Shown: in pieces, positions 1 to 11,365 of the stretch
Numbering within the stretch: the first letter of the stretch is position 1
Layout of the letters: every line of letters begins with the position of its first letter
NCBI RefSeq assembly: GCF_001424945.1
Contig: NZ_LMCW01000012.1
Span: 1,050,414 to 1,114,413 of the forward strand
Reading direction: 5' to 3'
Origin: Rhizobium sp. Root1203
GTDB lineage: Bacteria; Pseudomonadota; Alphaproteobacteria; Rhizobiales; Rhizobiaceae
Length of the DNA: 64,000 bases
Translations under genes and position numbers: made by a program
Notes under the pieces: model-generated
What the model was told of the DNA's origin: nothing
The model's database searches: none
Seen by the model: only the letters and a program-made list of their open reading frames with translations

Positions 1-1618
1 GGCGCGAGGTGCGGACGATCTTGTTGATCGTCTCGATCATGTGCACCGGAATACGGATCGTACGGGCCTGGTCGGCGATCGAGCGAGTGATTGCCTGCCG
101 GATCCACCACGTCGCATAGGTCGAGAACTTGTAGCCGCGACGGTATTCGAACTTGTCGACGGCCTTCATCAGGCCGATGTTGCCTTCCTGAATGAGGTCG
201 AGGAACTGCAGGCCGCGGTTCGTGTACTTCTTGGCGATGGAGATGACGAGGCGAAGGTTCGCTTCCACCATTTCCTTCTTGGCGATACGCGCTTCGCGCT
301 CGCCCTTCTGGACCATCGACACGATGCGGCGGAATTCGGCGATGGAGATGCCGGTTTCAGTCGCCAGATTCTGGATCTCCTGGCGGATGTCGCGGATCGT
401 CGTGTTTTCCGACTTCGCGAATTCCTTCCAGCCGCGTGCGGCCAGATTGCCGATTGACTTCATCCAGTTCGGATCGAGTTCGGCGCCCTGATACTGCTCG
501 AGGAACGAGTCACGCTTGACGCCGTAGGATTCCGCCAGACGCAGCAGGCGGCCCTCGTTCTGCATCAGCCGCTTGGAAATGTCGTAGAGCTGCTCGACGA
601 GTGCGTCGACGCGGTTCTGGTTCAGCGACAGAGACTTGACGGCCTTGATGAGCTCATCTTTGAGTTCCTTGTAGCGACGTTCCTGGGCGGAAGACAGTGT
701 GCCGGTTGCGGCAAGTCGCTGCTCGACCTGCTGGTCCTGCAGCTTGCGCAGCTTCTTGTAGGTCTCGGCGATAACGTCGAGCGTTTCCATGACCTGCGGA
801 CGAAGCTCGGCTTCCATCGCGGCGAGCGAGAGGTTGGACTCGTCTTCGTCCTCTTCCTCTTCCTCGCCAGGAAGACCTTCGCCGCCGACGTTGGTGATGT
901 CGTCGTCGCCGGTACGGACGCGGCGCGTCTTTTCCTTTTCTTCGGCAGCCTTGCGGTCTGCCTCGATCTTCTCCGGGCTCTGGAACTGCGGAGCAGCCTT
1001 GGCTTCGGGACCCGAGTAGGTCGTTTCAAGGTCGATGATCTCGCGAAGCAGCGTCGTGCCTTCGTTGAGTTCGTCGCGCCAGATGATAATGGCCTGGAAG
1101 GTCAGCGGGCTCTCGCAGAGGCCACCGATCATGGTTTCGCGGCCAGCCTCGATACGCTTGGCGATCGCAATTTCGCCTTCGCGCGACAGAAGCTCCACCG
1201 AGCCCATTTCGCGCAGGTACATGCGAACCGGGTCGTCGGTACGGTCTGTCGGCTCTTTCTTCTTGGCGGTCGCAAGGGCGGTACCGCCGGAAGGAGCGAG
1301 CTCGCCGCCTTCGCTTTCCTCGTCGGAGTTGGAATCGTCGTCGTCGCCACCGCTGGTGCCGGCCTCTTCGGCTTCCTCGTCCTCGATGACGTTGATGCCC
1401 ATATCGGACAGCATCGACATCGTGTCTTCGATCTGTTCGGAAGTCACTTCCTCTGACGGCAGGACCGCATTCAGCTCGTCCATCGTCACATAGCCGCGCT
1501 TCTTCGCGGCCTTGATCATTTTCTTGACCGCGTCATCGGAAAGATCGAGAAGAGGGCCGTCGGTGCCGCCGTCGCGTTCGACTTCCGCTTCTTCGTTCTC
1601 TTTGACCTTGGTTGCCAT
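1..1618 (-). CDS. rpoD: RNA polymerase sigma factor RpoD (sigma-70), C-terminus beyond window
   Basis: Primary sigma factor that directs RNA polymerase to housekeeping promoters. The reading frame begins at the ATG at 1618 ([14 protein letters not shown]) and stays open to base 1, giving about 539 residues. Region 1.1 is followed by region 1.2 ([21 protein letters not shown]), then a long acidic non-conserved insert containing a run of Glu and Asp ([11 protein letters not shown]). Regions 2.1-2.4 follow ([33 protein letters not shown]), and the start of region 3 is reached at the edge. Rhizobial RpoD proteins are about 685 residues, so region 4 should lie to the left of the window. dnaG lies on the same strand but is separated from it by recQ, a methyltransferase, kbl and tdh. 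Identification is secure. Confidence 0.98.
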   Translation of the reverse strand, partial: MATKVKENEEAEVERDGGTDGPLLDLSDDAVKKMIKAAKKRGYVTMDELNAVLPSEEVTSEQIEDTMSMLSDMGINVIEDEEAEEAGTSGGDDDDSNSDEESEGGELAPSGGTALATAKKKEPTDRTDDPVRMYLREMGSVELLSREGEIAIAKRIEAGRETMIGGLCESPLTFQAIIIWRDELNEGTTLLREIIDLETTYSGPEAKAAPQFQSPEKIEADRKAAEEKEKTRRVRTGDDDITNVGGEGLPGEEEEEDEDESNLSLAAMEAELRPQVMETLDVIAETYKKLRKLQDQQVEQRLAATGTLSSAQERRYKELKDELIKAVKSLSLNQNRVDALVEQLYDISKRLMQNEGRLLRLAESYGVKRDSFLEQYQGAELDPNWMKSIGNLAARGWKEFAKSENTTIRDIRQEIQNLATETGISIAEFRRIVSMVQKGEREARIAKKEMVEANLRLVISIAKKYTNRGLQFLDLIQEGNIGLMKAVDKFEYRRGYKFSTYATWWIRQAITRSIADQARTIRIPVHMIETINKIVRTSR

Positions 1619-2083
1619 TTATATCGTCGCCTTCCTGACGCTATTCAAACTCGCTGCGGTGACGGCCATACCAAAGCCCGCACGCCGCAAACGGTCGTCT
1701 CGAATCACCTGATCCCCACCTAATGGGATGAGATTTAATGCCTGATTAACCACGATTGCCGGCGCCGGACGACAGAGCTTTATTGTCGTCAAATGTCCGG
1801 CCATGGTTGTGCGATCCGCCCTTGACCCAGTTCACCGCTTTCCAAGTCGAACGGTGATTCCCACAATTTTTGTTCTCGTCAAGCTTTTCCAGAAAAAAAG
1901 CCGCAGAAAACCCGGAAAAAGCCTTATCCACAGGCTCGGAACCGCTCAAGCGATTGCCAACCATAAATAGGATGTCACCGCAGGAAGACAAGAGCACCAG
2001 AGATTCTTGGCGCAACCGCAAGACACCTGATGGTATCCTGTTGCCGCCAACGGCACATATCACATGAGCGCCGCCAAAGAAAC
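1619..2083. other. Intergenic region upstream of rpoD
   Basis: About 465 bp with no convincing gene. It should hold the rpoD promoter and leader. A perfect 7-bp inverted repeat (GACGACA at 1768-1774, TGTCGTC at 1784-1790) would form a hairpin in the rpoD leader if transcription starts upstream of it, and CCGGAC/GTCCGG copies at 1765-1770 and 1795-1800 offer an alternative pairing. I could not assign -35 and -10 boxes with confidence. Short open frames here show no family resemblance. Confidence 0.5.
1924..1932 (+). promoter_or_regulatory. Perfect DnaA-box consensus (TTATCCACA) upstream of rpoD
   Basis: The 9-mer TTATCCACA equals the bacterial DnaA-box consensus. It lies 306 bp upstream of the rpoD start codon. 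A single box can occur by chance, so binding is only a possibility. Confidence 0.35.
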
Positions 2084-2206
2084 CTACTGCGACTGCAGGC
2101 CGCCACGCCGGCGGCAGAGCGAGCAATTGCAATCGACGCCCTGCTTGAACTCCCCATCCACCTCAAAGGCGATATTGCCGCAATGGCAGCTGCCCTCGTA
2201 GATCAT
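2084..2206 (-). pseudogene. Truncated GFA (CENP-V/formaldehyde-activating-like) protein, N-terminal stump
   Basis: A 40-codon frame starts at 2206 behind a strong ribosome binding site (AGGAGGA, overlapping the tdh stop codon) and ends at TAG (2084-2086). It reads MIYEGSCHCGNIAFEVDGEF followed by KQGVDCNCSLCRRRGGLQSQ. The CHC and CNCSLC motifs are the first two zinc-ligand clusters of the GFA fold, and full GFA proteins run about 110-150 residues with a further CxxC. None of the three frames beyond the stop restores the rest of the domain, so this looks like a 3'-deleted remnant and not a simple frameshift. It sits in the tdh transcript. It may still be translated, because the start signals are intact. 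Confidence 0.6.
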
Positions 2207-2216
2207 GCGCGTCCTC

Positions 2217-3251
2217 CTACCAGTCCATCACGACCTTCCCTGAATTGCCCGAGCGCATCGCCTCGAAGCCTTCGCGGAAATCGTCGATGCCGATGCGATG
2301 GGTAATGACCGGCGCCAGATCGAGACCGCCTTGAACGAAGGCGATCATCTTGTACCAGGTCTCGAACATCTCGCGGCCGTAGATGCCCTTCAGATTGAGC
2401 ATCTTGAAGATCACCTTGTTCCAGTCGATCTCGAAACCGGCGGGCGCGATCCCCAGTATGGCGATCTTGCCGCCATTGTTCATCTTGTCGATCATGTCGC
2501 GGAAGGCGGGCGCCGCGCCCGACATTTCGAGCCCGACGTCGAAGCCCTCGGTCATGCCGATCGACTTCATGACATCCGCAAGGTTCTCCTTGGCCGCGTC
2601 GACGACATGATCGATTCCGAGCTTTCGGGCGAGCGCAAGCCGATGCGGGTTGATGTCGGTGATCACGACCTTGCGGGCGCCGGATCGTTTGGCAACAAGC
2701 GCACCCATGATGCCGATCGGCCCGGCGCCCGTCACCAGGACGTCTTCGCCGACGAGATCGAACGAAAGTGCCGTATGAACGGCATTGCCGAACGGATCGA
2801 AGATGGCGGCGATCTCGTCCGGAATGTCATCGGGGATCGGCACGACATTCGCCTCCGGAATGCAGACGAACTCGCCGAAGGAGCCCGGCCGGTTGACGCC
2901 GACGCCGAGCGTGTTTCGGCAGAGATGCCCCCTGCCCGCGCGGCAGTTGCGGCACTTGCCGCAGACGATATGTCCTTCGCCGGACACACGCTCTCCCACG
3001 TGATACTTGGTCACGGCGGAGCCAACCTCAGCGATCACGCCGCAGAACTCGTGACCGACCACCATCGGCACGGGAATGGTCTTCTGCGCCCACTGGTCCC
3101 AATTCCAGATATGGACGTCGGTGCCGCAGATCGCCGACTTCTTGACCTTGATCAGCACATCGTTCGGGCCGACCTCAGGTACCGGCACCTGCTCCATCCA
3201 TAGCCCGACCTCGGGCTTTGCCTTGACCAGAGCCTTCATCATATTCGACAT
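2217..3251 (-). CDS. tdh: L-threonine 3-dehydrogenase
   Basis: Oxidises L-threonine with NAD+ to 2-amino-3-ketobutyrate, the first step of conversion to glycine and acetyl-CoA. The 344-residue zinc-dependent medium-chain dehydrogenase shows the catalytic zinc ligand region ([10 protein letters not shown]42; GHEF, H67-E68), the structural zinc loop ([16 protein letters not shown]97, C100, C103, C111) and the Rossmann motif GAGPIGIMG near residue 176. Length and motifs match the family. kbl, encoding the next enzyme, lies 89 bp upstream on the same strand, so the pair forms a kbl-tdh unit in the usual order. The ATG at 3251 gives the expected N-terminus ([19 protein letters not shown]). Confidence 0.97.
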   Translation of the reverse strand: MSNMMKALVKAKPEVGLWMEQVPVPEVGPNDVLIKVKKSAICGTDVHIWNWDQWAQKTIPVPMVVGHEFCGVIAEVGSAVTKYHVGERVSGEGHIVCGKCRNCRAGRGHLCRNTLGVGVNRPGSFGEFVCIPEANVVPIPDDIPDEIAAIFDPFGNAVHTALSFDLVGEDVLVTGAGPIGIMGALVAKRSGARKVVITDINPHRLALARKLGIDHVVDAAKENLADVMKSIGMTEGFDVGLEMSGAAPAFRDMIDKMNNGGKIAILGIAPAGFEIDWNKVIFKMLNLKGIYGREMFETWYKMIAFVQGGLDLAPVITHRIGIDDFREGFEAMRSGNSGKVVMDW

Positions 3252-3286
3252 CGACGATATCCTACCTTTGTTTCTTCACCGGCTGC

Positions 3287-3330
3287 CATTCCCTCTTCTC
3301 CCCAGCGGGGAGAAGGCCGGGTAAGGGATA
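3287..3330. repeat. Inverted repeat between kbl and tdh, RIME/REP-like
   Basis: CTTCTCCCC (3295-3303) and GGGGAGAAG (3307-3315) form a perfect 9-bp inverted repeat with a 3-nt loop, flanked by ATTCCCT on the left and AGGGAT on the right. The sequence resembles the core of dispersed palindromic elements common in Rhizobiaceae intergenic DNA (assignment from memory). Lying between two co-transcribed genes, it could stabilise or partly terminate the kbl-tdh message. Confidence 0.5.
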
Positions 3331-3340
3331 GTGCTTGTTC

Positions 3341-4528
3341 TCAGATCACCCCGAGTTCCCGGCCAGCCTCCGCAAAGGCTGCAATCGCCCGCTCGACGTC
3401 GGCGCGCGTATGCGCAGCAGACATCTGCGTGCGGATACGGGCCTGGCCCTTGGGCACGACGGGGAAGGAGAAGCCGACGACGTAGACACCCTTCTTCAGC
3501 ATCAGCGCCGCCATCTCCTGCGCGAGCTTGGCATCGCCCAGCATGACGGGAATGATCGGATGTCCCTCGCCCGCCAGCGTGAAGCCAAGCTTCGTCATGT
3601 CCGTGCGGAACAGATCGGCATTGGCCGAAAGCCGCCCGCGCAGCGCGTCGCCGTTGTCGATCAGGTCGAAAACCTTCAGCGACGCGGCAGCGATCACGGG
3701 TGCCAGCGTGTTGGAGAAGAGATAGGGACGCGAACGCTGGCGCAGCCAGTCGACGACCTCGGCCTTGGCAGACGTATAGCCTCCGGACGCGCCGCCCAGC
3801 GCCTTGCCGAGCGTGCCCGTAATGATGTCGATCCGCCCCTCGACGCCGCAATATTCGGGCGATCCGCGTCCATGCTTGCCGACGAAGCCGACGGCATGGC
3901 TGTCGTCCACCATGACCATTGCGCCATAGGTCTCGGCGAGGTCGCAGACGCCCTGCAGATTGGCGATGATGCCGTCCATCGAGAACACGCCGTCCGTCGC
4001 GATCAGCTTGAAGCGGCTGCCTTCGGCTTTCTTCAACTCTTCCTCGAGAGCCTTCATGTCGTTGTTGGCATACCGGAAGCGCTTGGCCTTGGAGAGGCGC
4101 ACGCCGTCGATGATCGAGGCGTGGTTGAGCGCGTCGGAGATGATCGCGTCCTCTTCGCCGAGGAGCGTTTCAAAAAGGCCACCATTGGCATCGAAGCAGG
4201 AGGAATAAAGGATCGTGTCCTCCATCCCGAGGAACGACGAAATGCGGGCTTCGAGCTGCTTGTGCTCCTCCTGGGTGCCGCAGATGAAACGCACGGACGC
4301 CATGCCGTAGCCGTAGCGGTCGAGCGCCTTCTTGCCGGCCTCCGCAAGCTCGTCGTTGTCGGCAAGGCCAAGATAGTTGTTGGCGCAGAAATTCAGCACG
4401 CGCTCGCCCGAAGCAACCGCAATCTCGCCACTCTGCTTCGAGGTGATGACGCGCTCGGACTTGTAGAGCCCGGCGTCCTTCAGTCCGGCCAGTTCCGCGC
4501 GAAGATGAGAGAGGAATTGCGAGGTCAT
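3341..4528 (-). CDS. kbl: 2-amino-3-ketobutyrate CoA ligase (glycine C-acetyltransferase)
   Basis: PLP-dependent enzyme of the alpha-oxoamine synthase family. It cleaves 2-amino-3-ketobutyrate with CoA into glycine and acetyl-CoA, completing threonine breakdown begun by Tdh. The 395 residues include the conserved NNYLGLA segment near residue 50, the [13 protein letters not shown] aspartate region (about 205-217) and the PLP lysine in GTLGKALGG (K242). Length equals the usual 395-400. It precedes tdh on the same strand. The start at 4528 ([16 protein letters not shown]) gives a standard N-terminus. Confident assignment. Confidence 0.97.
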   Translation of the reverse strand: MTSQFLSHLRAELAGLKDAGLYKSERVITSKQSGEIAVASGERVLNFCANNYLGLADNDELAEAGKKALDRYGYGMASVRFICGTQEEHKQLEARISSFLGMEDTILYSSCFDANGGLFETLLGEEDAIISDALNHASIIDGVRLSKAKRFRYANNDMKALEEELKKAEGSRFKLIATDGVFSMDGIIANLQGVCDLAETYGAMVMVDDSHAVGFVGKHGRGSPEYCGVEGRIDIITGTLGKALGGASGGYTSAKAEVVDWLRQRSRPYLFSNTLAPVIAAASLKVFDLIDNGDALRGRLSANADLFRTDMTKLGFTLAGEGHPIIPVMLGDAKLAQEMAALMLKKGVYVVGFSFPVVPKGQARIRTQMSAAHTRADVERAIAAFAEAGRELGVI

Positions 4529-4604
4529 TGAGTGCCTTCCTTGGTGCTTTCCTAAAACGCCGGCGTCGGACTAGCATATCGCCGCATGCTTGTCTTGCAC
4601 ACGG

Positions 4605-5333
4605 TCAGCGCTGCGCCGCGATCAAAAGGAACATCGGCCGATCCATTTCTTCCGCCCACTCCGGATGATCCATAAGCTGCTCTTCGCTCGGTCGCCATTC
4701 CTCGACATGGCGAATGGAGAAACCCGCTGCTATCAACGCGTTCAGCGTCGTGCCGAGCGTCCGGTGGTACTTGACCACGCCCTTCGCGAGCCAGTCCGTC
4801 GTTCGCTGCCCCTCGCGGGAATAGCCATCGAGTGGCCAGATCCGGCGACCTTCGCCATCCGTGGTCCACATCGGCATGACAGGTGCCATGTAGATCGGAT
4901 GCTCGATGGTGAAGACGAAATCGGCTCCGGGCGCCAGTGCACGATGGATCGTCGCGACAAGCCGCGGGAAGTCTTCGATGTAGTGAAAGGCGAGCGAACT
5001 GTAGGCAAGATCGAAGGATGCGCCGGGCAGTTCCAAATGTTCCAGATCGGCGATATCATAACGGATCGTCGCATCCGCCGTTTCCTGCCGCGCGCGGGCA
5101 ATCATCCTTTCGGAGATATCGAGCCCGAGAACGCTCTTCGCACCCTGCCCGGCGGCATGGCGCGCAAACCAGCCGAAGCCGCAGCCGAGATCGACAATCC
5201 GCTTGTCCGATAGATCCGGCAGAACCGCTCGGATCGACCCCCATTCGGCGGCTCCGTCCAACCCGTGCACCGACCGGCTGAGCTGGCTGTATCCTTCGAA
5301 GAACTCGCGCTTGTCGTAAATATTCTGGGCCAT
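4605..5333 (-). CDS. Class I SAM-dependent methyltransferase
   Basis: A 242-residue methyltransferase of the UbiE/BioC-like small-molecule type; the substrate is not evident. Motif I is IVDLGCGFGWFARHAA (about residues 46-61), followed by the acidic residue of VLGLDISERMI and motif IV (FDLAYSSLAFHYI). The central segment FTIEHPIYMAP and the C-terminal EEWRPSEEQL-MDHPEWAEE are shared by a widespread group of uncharacterised bacterial methyltransferases. It lies between recQ and kbl on the same strand, 76 bp from kbl and 70 bp from recQ, so co-transcription is possible. A role in DNA repair or threonine catabolism is not supported by sequence. Confidence 0.85.
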   Translation of the reverse strand: MAQNIYDKREFFEGYSQLSRSVHGLDGAAEWGSIRAVLPDLSDKRIVDLGCGFGWFARHAAGQGAKSVLGLDISERMIARARQETADATIRYDIADLEHLELPGASFDLAYSSLAFHYIEDFPRLVATIHRALAPGADFVFTIEHPIYMAPVMPMWTTDGEGRRIWPLDGYSREGQRTTDWLAKGVVKYHRTLGTTLNALIAAGFSIRHVEEWRPSEEQLMDHPEWAEEMDRPMFLLIAAQR

Positions 5334-5403
5334 GTCGCCGTCCTCCCGTCCGCCTTATAGCCCACCCCGGCGCGTGACCTCAACAGGGCAGCCCATCACC
5401 CGA

Positions 5404-7259
<1,856 letters not shown>

Positions 7260-7260
<1 letters not shown>

Positions 7261-9245
7261 CAGTGGTTCGCTGCCTTTTTCACCCGACCGGAAAGCACAC
7301 CGAAGCCGTCGACGATCGCTTCCTGGTTCTCAAGCCGGAGCCCCTCGAAATGGACTTCCTGGAGCGCCCGCATCAGCTGGTCGATGACCTCGCCGTTGCC
7401 GGCCTCCGTCGCCTCGGCGATCTCGCGCTCGAGTTCGATCTTGTGCCAGCGCAGCGCCTTGGCGCGCTTGTGGAAGGCTAGCGCCTGACGATACCCCTCG
7501 CGGGCATCTTCCATCGCCGCTTCCTCGGTGGCGATCCACAGGCGTGCATTGCGGATCTGTTGCTCCAGGCTCTGGATCAATCCGCCAAAGCCCAGCTCCT
7601 CCAGCCGTTCGATCAGGTGTTCCCGCGTCAGATGCTGCGCGGCCACGGCCGCAGCGGCCCCCAGCATGCCGGACCAGAGTCTCTGGAGCTCCCGGCTATC
7701 ATAGTCGATGGAGGCAATCTCATCGTACTCGTCCTGCATCAGCGCCGGATGGTTGACGACGGTGAGCGCAAGCACGCTCTCCCGCAACGCCGGTAGTTCC
7801 TGATGGCCTCGAACAAGCCCGGAACGCGCCAACCGATCCGAAATGCCGCTGCCTGAGACTCGGGCACCGCGCTGCCCGTCGTTCGGCCGCCCCTTGTTCT
7901 GCCCACCACCGCGCTCGAAATTGCGTCGCTCGTTGGTGCGATTTTGGAATTGCGGCTGGAAGAAGCCGTTCAGCCGGTCGCGCATATCCTGCTGGTAATG
8001 CCGGCGGACGTTTTCGTCTGCGATCACGGCGACCAGCTGCTTCAGCCGAGCCTCCAGCTCCGCCTTCGCCTCGGGCGTTTCGAACTGGCCGGCATTGATC
8101 TCGCGGCCCCAGATCATCTCGGCCAGAGGCTTGGCCTGGCTCATCACCTTGTCGAAGGGCGCGCGCCCCTCGTTGCGGACGAGATCGTCGGGATCCTTGC
8201 CGTCCGGCAGCAAGGCGAAGCGGACGGTGCGCCCCGGCTTGATATGAGGCAATGCCAGGTCAGCCGCACGATTGGCCGCGCGAATGCCGGCTCCGTCGCC
8301 GTCGAAGCAGAGCACCGGCTGCGGCGTCATTCTCCACAGCAACTCGAGCTGGTTTTCCGTAAGCGCGGTGCCGAGCGGCGCAACGGCATTCTCGATGCCC
8401 GCCTGGTGCAGTGCGATCACGTCCATATAGCCTTCGACGGCGATGATCGTGCCGTCTCCGTTCGCGCCCTGTGCCGCACGCCGGGCACGGGTGAAATTAT
8501 AGAGTACGTTGCCCTTGTGGAAGAGTTCCGTCTCGTTCGAATTCAGATACTTGGCGGGCGCATCAGGCGACATGGCGCGGCCGCCGAAGGCGATAACCTT
8601 CTCGCGCGAAGACAGGATCGGGAACATGATGCGATCGCGGAACCGGTCGTAGGACACCGGCACCTCCGGTCCATGAACGACCAGCCCGCAGGCCTCGATC
8701 TGTTCCTTGGGAACGCCCTTGCCGGCCAGAAACTCCTTCAATGCGTTGCGGCTGTCCGTGGCAAAGCCAAGCCGGAAGGTTTCGATGGTCCGCCCGGTCA
8801 GCCCGCGGTCGCGCAGATAGGCCCGCGCCCGCGCGCCATTCGCGGTCTGCAGCTGATCCTGGAAGAACTGCGTTGCAAGCTCCATCACGTCGAGAAGCGA
8901 GGTTCGCTCCTTCTCACGCTTTTCCATCACAGGATCGGCGATCGGCATCGCGATGCCCGCCATGTCGGCGATCTGCTGCACAGCCTCCGGGAAACTCAGC
9001 CCCTCCAGCTCGGTCAGAAACCGAAAATGATCGCCGGTCACCCCGCAGCCGAAGCAGTGATATCGGCCCTTGCGGTCCTCACAGTGAAAGCTCGGCGATT
9101 TCTCGCCGTGGAACGGGCAGCAGGCCCAGTAGTCGGCGCGCGATACGTTGGTCTTGCGCTTGTCCCAGCTCACGCGGCGGCCGACCACGTCCGAAATCGG
9201 CACGCGGTCGCGTATCTCGTCGAGAAAGGAATTTGAAAAGCGCAT
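7260..9245 (-). CDS. dnaG: DNA primase DnaG
   Basis: Synthesises RNA primers for DNA replication. The frame is open further upstream, but the start at 9245 ([18 protein letters not shown]) is chosen because it matches the rhizobial N-terminus and has an AGAGG ribosome binding site; this gives 661 residues. The N-terminal CHC2 zinc motif is [20 protein letters not shown] with C43, H46, C64 and C67. The TOPRIM core includes [15 protein letters not shown] and [12 protein letters not shown]. The C-terminal third should bind DnaB. In many bacteria dnaG directly precedes rpoD; here recQ is coupled to dnaG and four further genes intervene before rpoD. Confidence 0.97.
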
Positions 9246-9769
9246 CGAAACCTCTTGGCTATTCTCCATATAGGCAAGTTCGCCGGCACACGCCACGACC
9301 TTCGCCACAAAGGCCCGCTATTCACAGGTTAAGCCCGCACATCCCGGTTTCGCGTGCGTTTTTGTCCCATCAACACTGCGTGACCGGCGCCTGCGACAGG
9401 GGTGCGACAACAACGTTTTTTCCAATGCCGTAGAAGGGCATGGAGCAATTGAGCCGCCAAGGACAGCATCGCATTACAGAAAAAATCTCCATTTAAAATA
9501 GCGGTTTAACCGCATTTCTCGGAAAACGTGACGCCTCCTCGCGCTGGCGTGGACCATGGACGCCGTCTCGCCAAAGGCAGCCTTCCGGCCAAATATTATT
9601 TTTTTGTAATTTGAATCGCCTGCCGCATCGCAATAACTTCCAACTCGACACAGCGATCCCCGAGCGAGGCACCATCCCTACCCCCGGCGCCGCCTCGCAA
9701 GGGTGCCTTTGCGAATATCCCCTTGGCTTGGGTTTTAACCCTGCGTAACCAATCGGAAGCAAAGTGCAA

Positions 9770-9800
9770 GAAGGCAGGAGCTCCCCCAGCTCCTGCCTTC
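9770..9800. repeat. Perfect 13-bp inverted repeat, hairpin
   Basis: GAAGGCAGGAGCT (9770-9782) and AGCTCCTGCCTTC (9788-9800) flank a CCCCC loop. Neither side is followed by a strong T-tract, so a standard intrinsic terminator is doubtful. It could end or form part of an unannotated small RNA. Confidence 0.6.
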
Positions 9801-9846
9801 TCTAATTTCAGCTTGGGATTCTGCCGTTTGGCTGGCCGACGGCTAT

Positions 9847-9874
9847 TTATGCAAAAACACTCATTTTTGCATAA
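9847..9874. promoter_or_regulatory. 28-bp palindrome, candidate operator
   Basis: TTATGCAAAAA (9847-9857) and TTTTTGCATAA (9864-9874) are perfect inverted copies around CACTCA. The element ends 8 bp before a consensus TTGACA hexamer (9883-9888) that points to the gene at 9936. Position and symmetry fit a dimeric regulator site. Confidence 0.5.
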
Positions 9875-9882
9875 GAAAGCAA

Positions 9883-9911
9883 TTGACAGTGGCCATCGCC
9901 GTGTCCGATGA
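9883..9911 (+). promoter_or_regulatory. Putative promoter of the 9936 gene
   Basis: TTGACA (9883-9888) is a perfect -35 hexamer. With a 17-bp spacer the -10 position holds CGATGA (9906-9911), which is weak. That could mean activator dependence or that the match is fortuitous. Confidence 0.3.
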
Positions 9912-9935
9912 AGGCGGCCCCACTGGTATGGTTGC

Positions 9936-10814
9936 ATGCCCCACAAAGCCGAAGATTTCCTGAGAAATGACGCATTTTTCGTAGCAGTGCTTCACTGCGC
10001 GCAGGAAATGCTGGCGATCTATCGCGAAAGTCCGAGAATCGCCTCTATCTTCGCGGCACAACAGCGCTGGCTGATGGCGCATAGCGGCTTTGCACTTCAT
10101 TACGGCTATCCCGGCGAGCCCAAGCGAGCGCTCTATTCCGGACGCTTCATCAGCTTTGTGGTCAGCCACAAGATCGCAAGCCGCAACACTGCTGCGGCCT
10201 TTATCCAGGAAATGCTTGCCTATCGATTTCTGCAGTTGATCGAAGGCGCCTCAGACAAGCGCACACGGCTGCTGGAGCCGACGGAAACCGCCGCGGAACA
10301 TTTCTTCAAGTGGCTCGCCACCCATCTTGCCATTCTCGACCATCTGGATGGCGGCAGCCGCCTGGAACAGACGATGGCGGACCCCCTGGCCTTTGCTCGG
10401 ATCCAGCCGCTGATCGCCAAAGCCATCATCGACAGCGATGCGGTCCGCGACCCAGGCGCGACATACAATCTTTTCAACTGGGCCAACTCGGGCGGTCTCG
10501 TCATGGATTACCTGATGAGCCGGATCTCGTCATTCGACCGGACGGCCGAGCGCGTCGACATCGGCACATTATCGCTCAAGGAAATCCGCGATCAGTTCAT
10601 GATTTCAAATACACATCTCAAGCGCCTGCTGGCGCAGGCTGCGGAATTGGGGAGCATTGGCTGGGAGCTGCCGCACTATAAAGGCAAGGTCTGGCTGTCC
10701 CGCGCCTTCGTCATGGAATACTGGGGCTACCAGGCAGCGAAATTCGCTGTTGTCGATACCGCCGCCGAAGCGGTGCTCGGGCCCTCGATAGCGAGGGCCG
10801 CGAAGCGAGGCTGA
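9936..10814 (+). CDS. Conserved hypothetical protein with C-terminal winged-helix-like segment
   Basis: 292 residues; I do not recognise a named family. The N-terminal part is helical and aromatic (FLRNDAFFVAVLHCAQEML, FIQEMLAYRFLQLIEG) without membrane segments. The C-terminal part contains TLSLKEIRDQFMISNTHLKRLLAQAAELGSIGWE (about 213-246), which has the layout of a helix-turn-helix followed by a wing, and ends in WLSRAFVMEYWGYQAAKFAVVD. A DNA-binding role is plausible and would fit the palindrome just upstream acting as an autoregulatory site. The ATG lacks a clear ribosome binding site. Its stop abuts the yqeY stop on the other strand, in the sequence TGATCA (10812-10817). Confidence 0.6.
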   Translation: MPHKAEDFLRNDAFFVAVLHCAQEMLAIYRESPRIASIFAAQQRWLMAHSGFALHYGYPGEPKRALYSGRFISFVVSHKIASRNTAAAFIQEMLAYRFLQLIEGASDKRTRLLEPTETAAEHFFKWLATHLAILDHLDGGSRLEQTMADPLAFARIQPLIAKAIIDSDAVRDPGATYNLFNWANSGGLVMDYLMSRISSFDRTAERVDIGTLSLKEIRDQFMISNTHLKRLLAQAAELGSIGWELPHYKGKVWLSRAFVMEYWGYQAAKFAVVDTAAEAVLGPSIARAAKRG

Positions 10815-11276
10815 TCAGTTCAGCAGTTCCTTGACGGCGCCCGAGGCCTTGGAAAAATCCATCTGGCCGGCATAGCGCTCTTTCAGAACAGCCATGACCT
10901 TGCCCATGTCCTTCGGGCCGGCAGCACCCGTTTCGGCGATGATCGCGGCAATGTTCGCGCGCACGTCGGCATCGGAGAGCTGCTTCGGCATGAAGTCCTG
11001 GACGACCGTGATTTCAGCGCGCTCCTTGGCTGCCAGTTCCGGGCGCGCATTCTCCTCGTAAATCTTCGCCGACTCGTCGCGCTGCTTTACCATCTTGGCA
11101 AGGATCTGCAGGATCTCGTCGTCGCTTGCCTGTTCCTTGCCGGCACCGCGATTGGCGATATCCCGGTCCTTCACGGCGGCCTGAATCAGACGAACGGTCG
11201 AAAGCCGCTCGGCATTCTTTGACTTCATCGCATCCTTGAGGGCGGCGGCGAGTTGATCGCGCAACATCATAATCAC
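10815..11276 (-). CDS. GatB/YqeY domain-containing protein
   Basis: A 153-residue protein of the YqeY family, related to the C-terminal tRNA-binding domain of GatB, the amidotransferase subunit that converts Glu-tRNA(Gln) and Asp-tRNA(Asn). The pattern MLRDQLAAALKDAMKSKNAERLSTVRLIQAAVKD, then KMVKQRDESAKIYEENARPELAAKE, and the C-terminal PKDMGKVMAVLKERYAGQMDFSKAS are typical. Length is normal. The biochemical role of stand-alone YqeY is poorly known. It is divergent from carA with a 263-bp gap. Confidence 0.92.
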   Translation of the reverse strand: MIMMLRDQLAAALKDAMKSKNAERLSTVRLIQAAVKDRDIANRGAGKEQASDDEILQILAKMVKQRDESAKIYEENARPELAAKERAEITVVQDFMPKQLSDADVRANIAAIIAETGAAGPKDMGKVMAVLKERYAGQMDFSKASGAVKELLN

Positions 11277-11365
11277 TCCTGTTTGAATGCCGCTTCATAA
11301 ACCAGACGAATGCGTTGGATCAAATAAATTGCGAGAATGCCGACAGAAAGCGCGAGAAAACAGGC

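Larger units (their letters stand above)
9246..9935. other. 690-bp intergenic region with several palindromes
   Basis: No convincing gene. The dnaG promoter (leftward) and the promoter of the next rightward gene should lie here. Three inverted repeats stand out: GCGGTT-T-AACCGC at 9501-9513, a 13-bp-stem hairpin at 9770-9800 and an 11-bp A/T-rich palindrome at 9847-9874. The middle of the region is A/T-rich compared with its surroundings (9590-9610). An open frame on the minus strand (9596-9946) has no family resemblance and is read as chance. Confidence 0.5.

Noticed and set aside
1746..2132. Minus-strand 128-codon frame between tdh and rpoD as the missing part of the GFA gene
   Set aside because: The frame does not contain the remaining CxxC or any GFA-like segment, so a simple frameshift cannot restore the gene.
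2298..3203. Long plus-strand open frame (301 codons) opposite tdh
   Set aside because: It is the antisense shadow of tdh; the composition reflects G+C-rich third positions and the sequence resembles no family.
9596..9946. Minus-strand 116-codon frame in the dnaG upstream desert
   Set aside because: It crosses the two strongest palindromes and the promoter-like TTGACA; no recognisable domain and no ribosome binding site.
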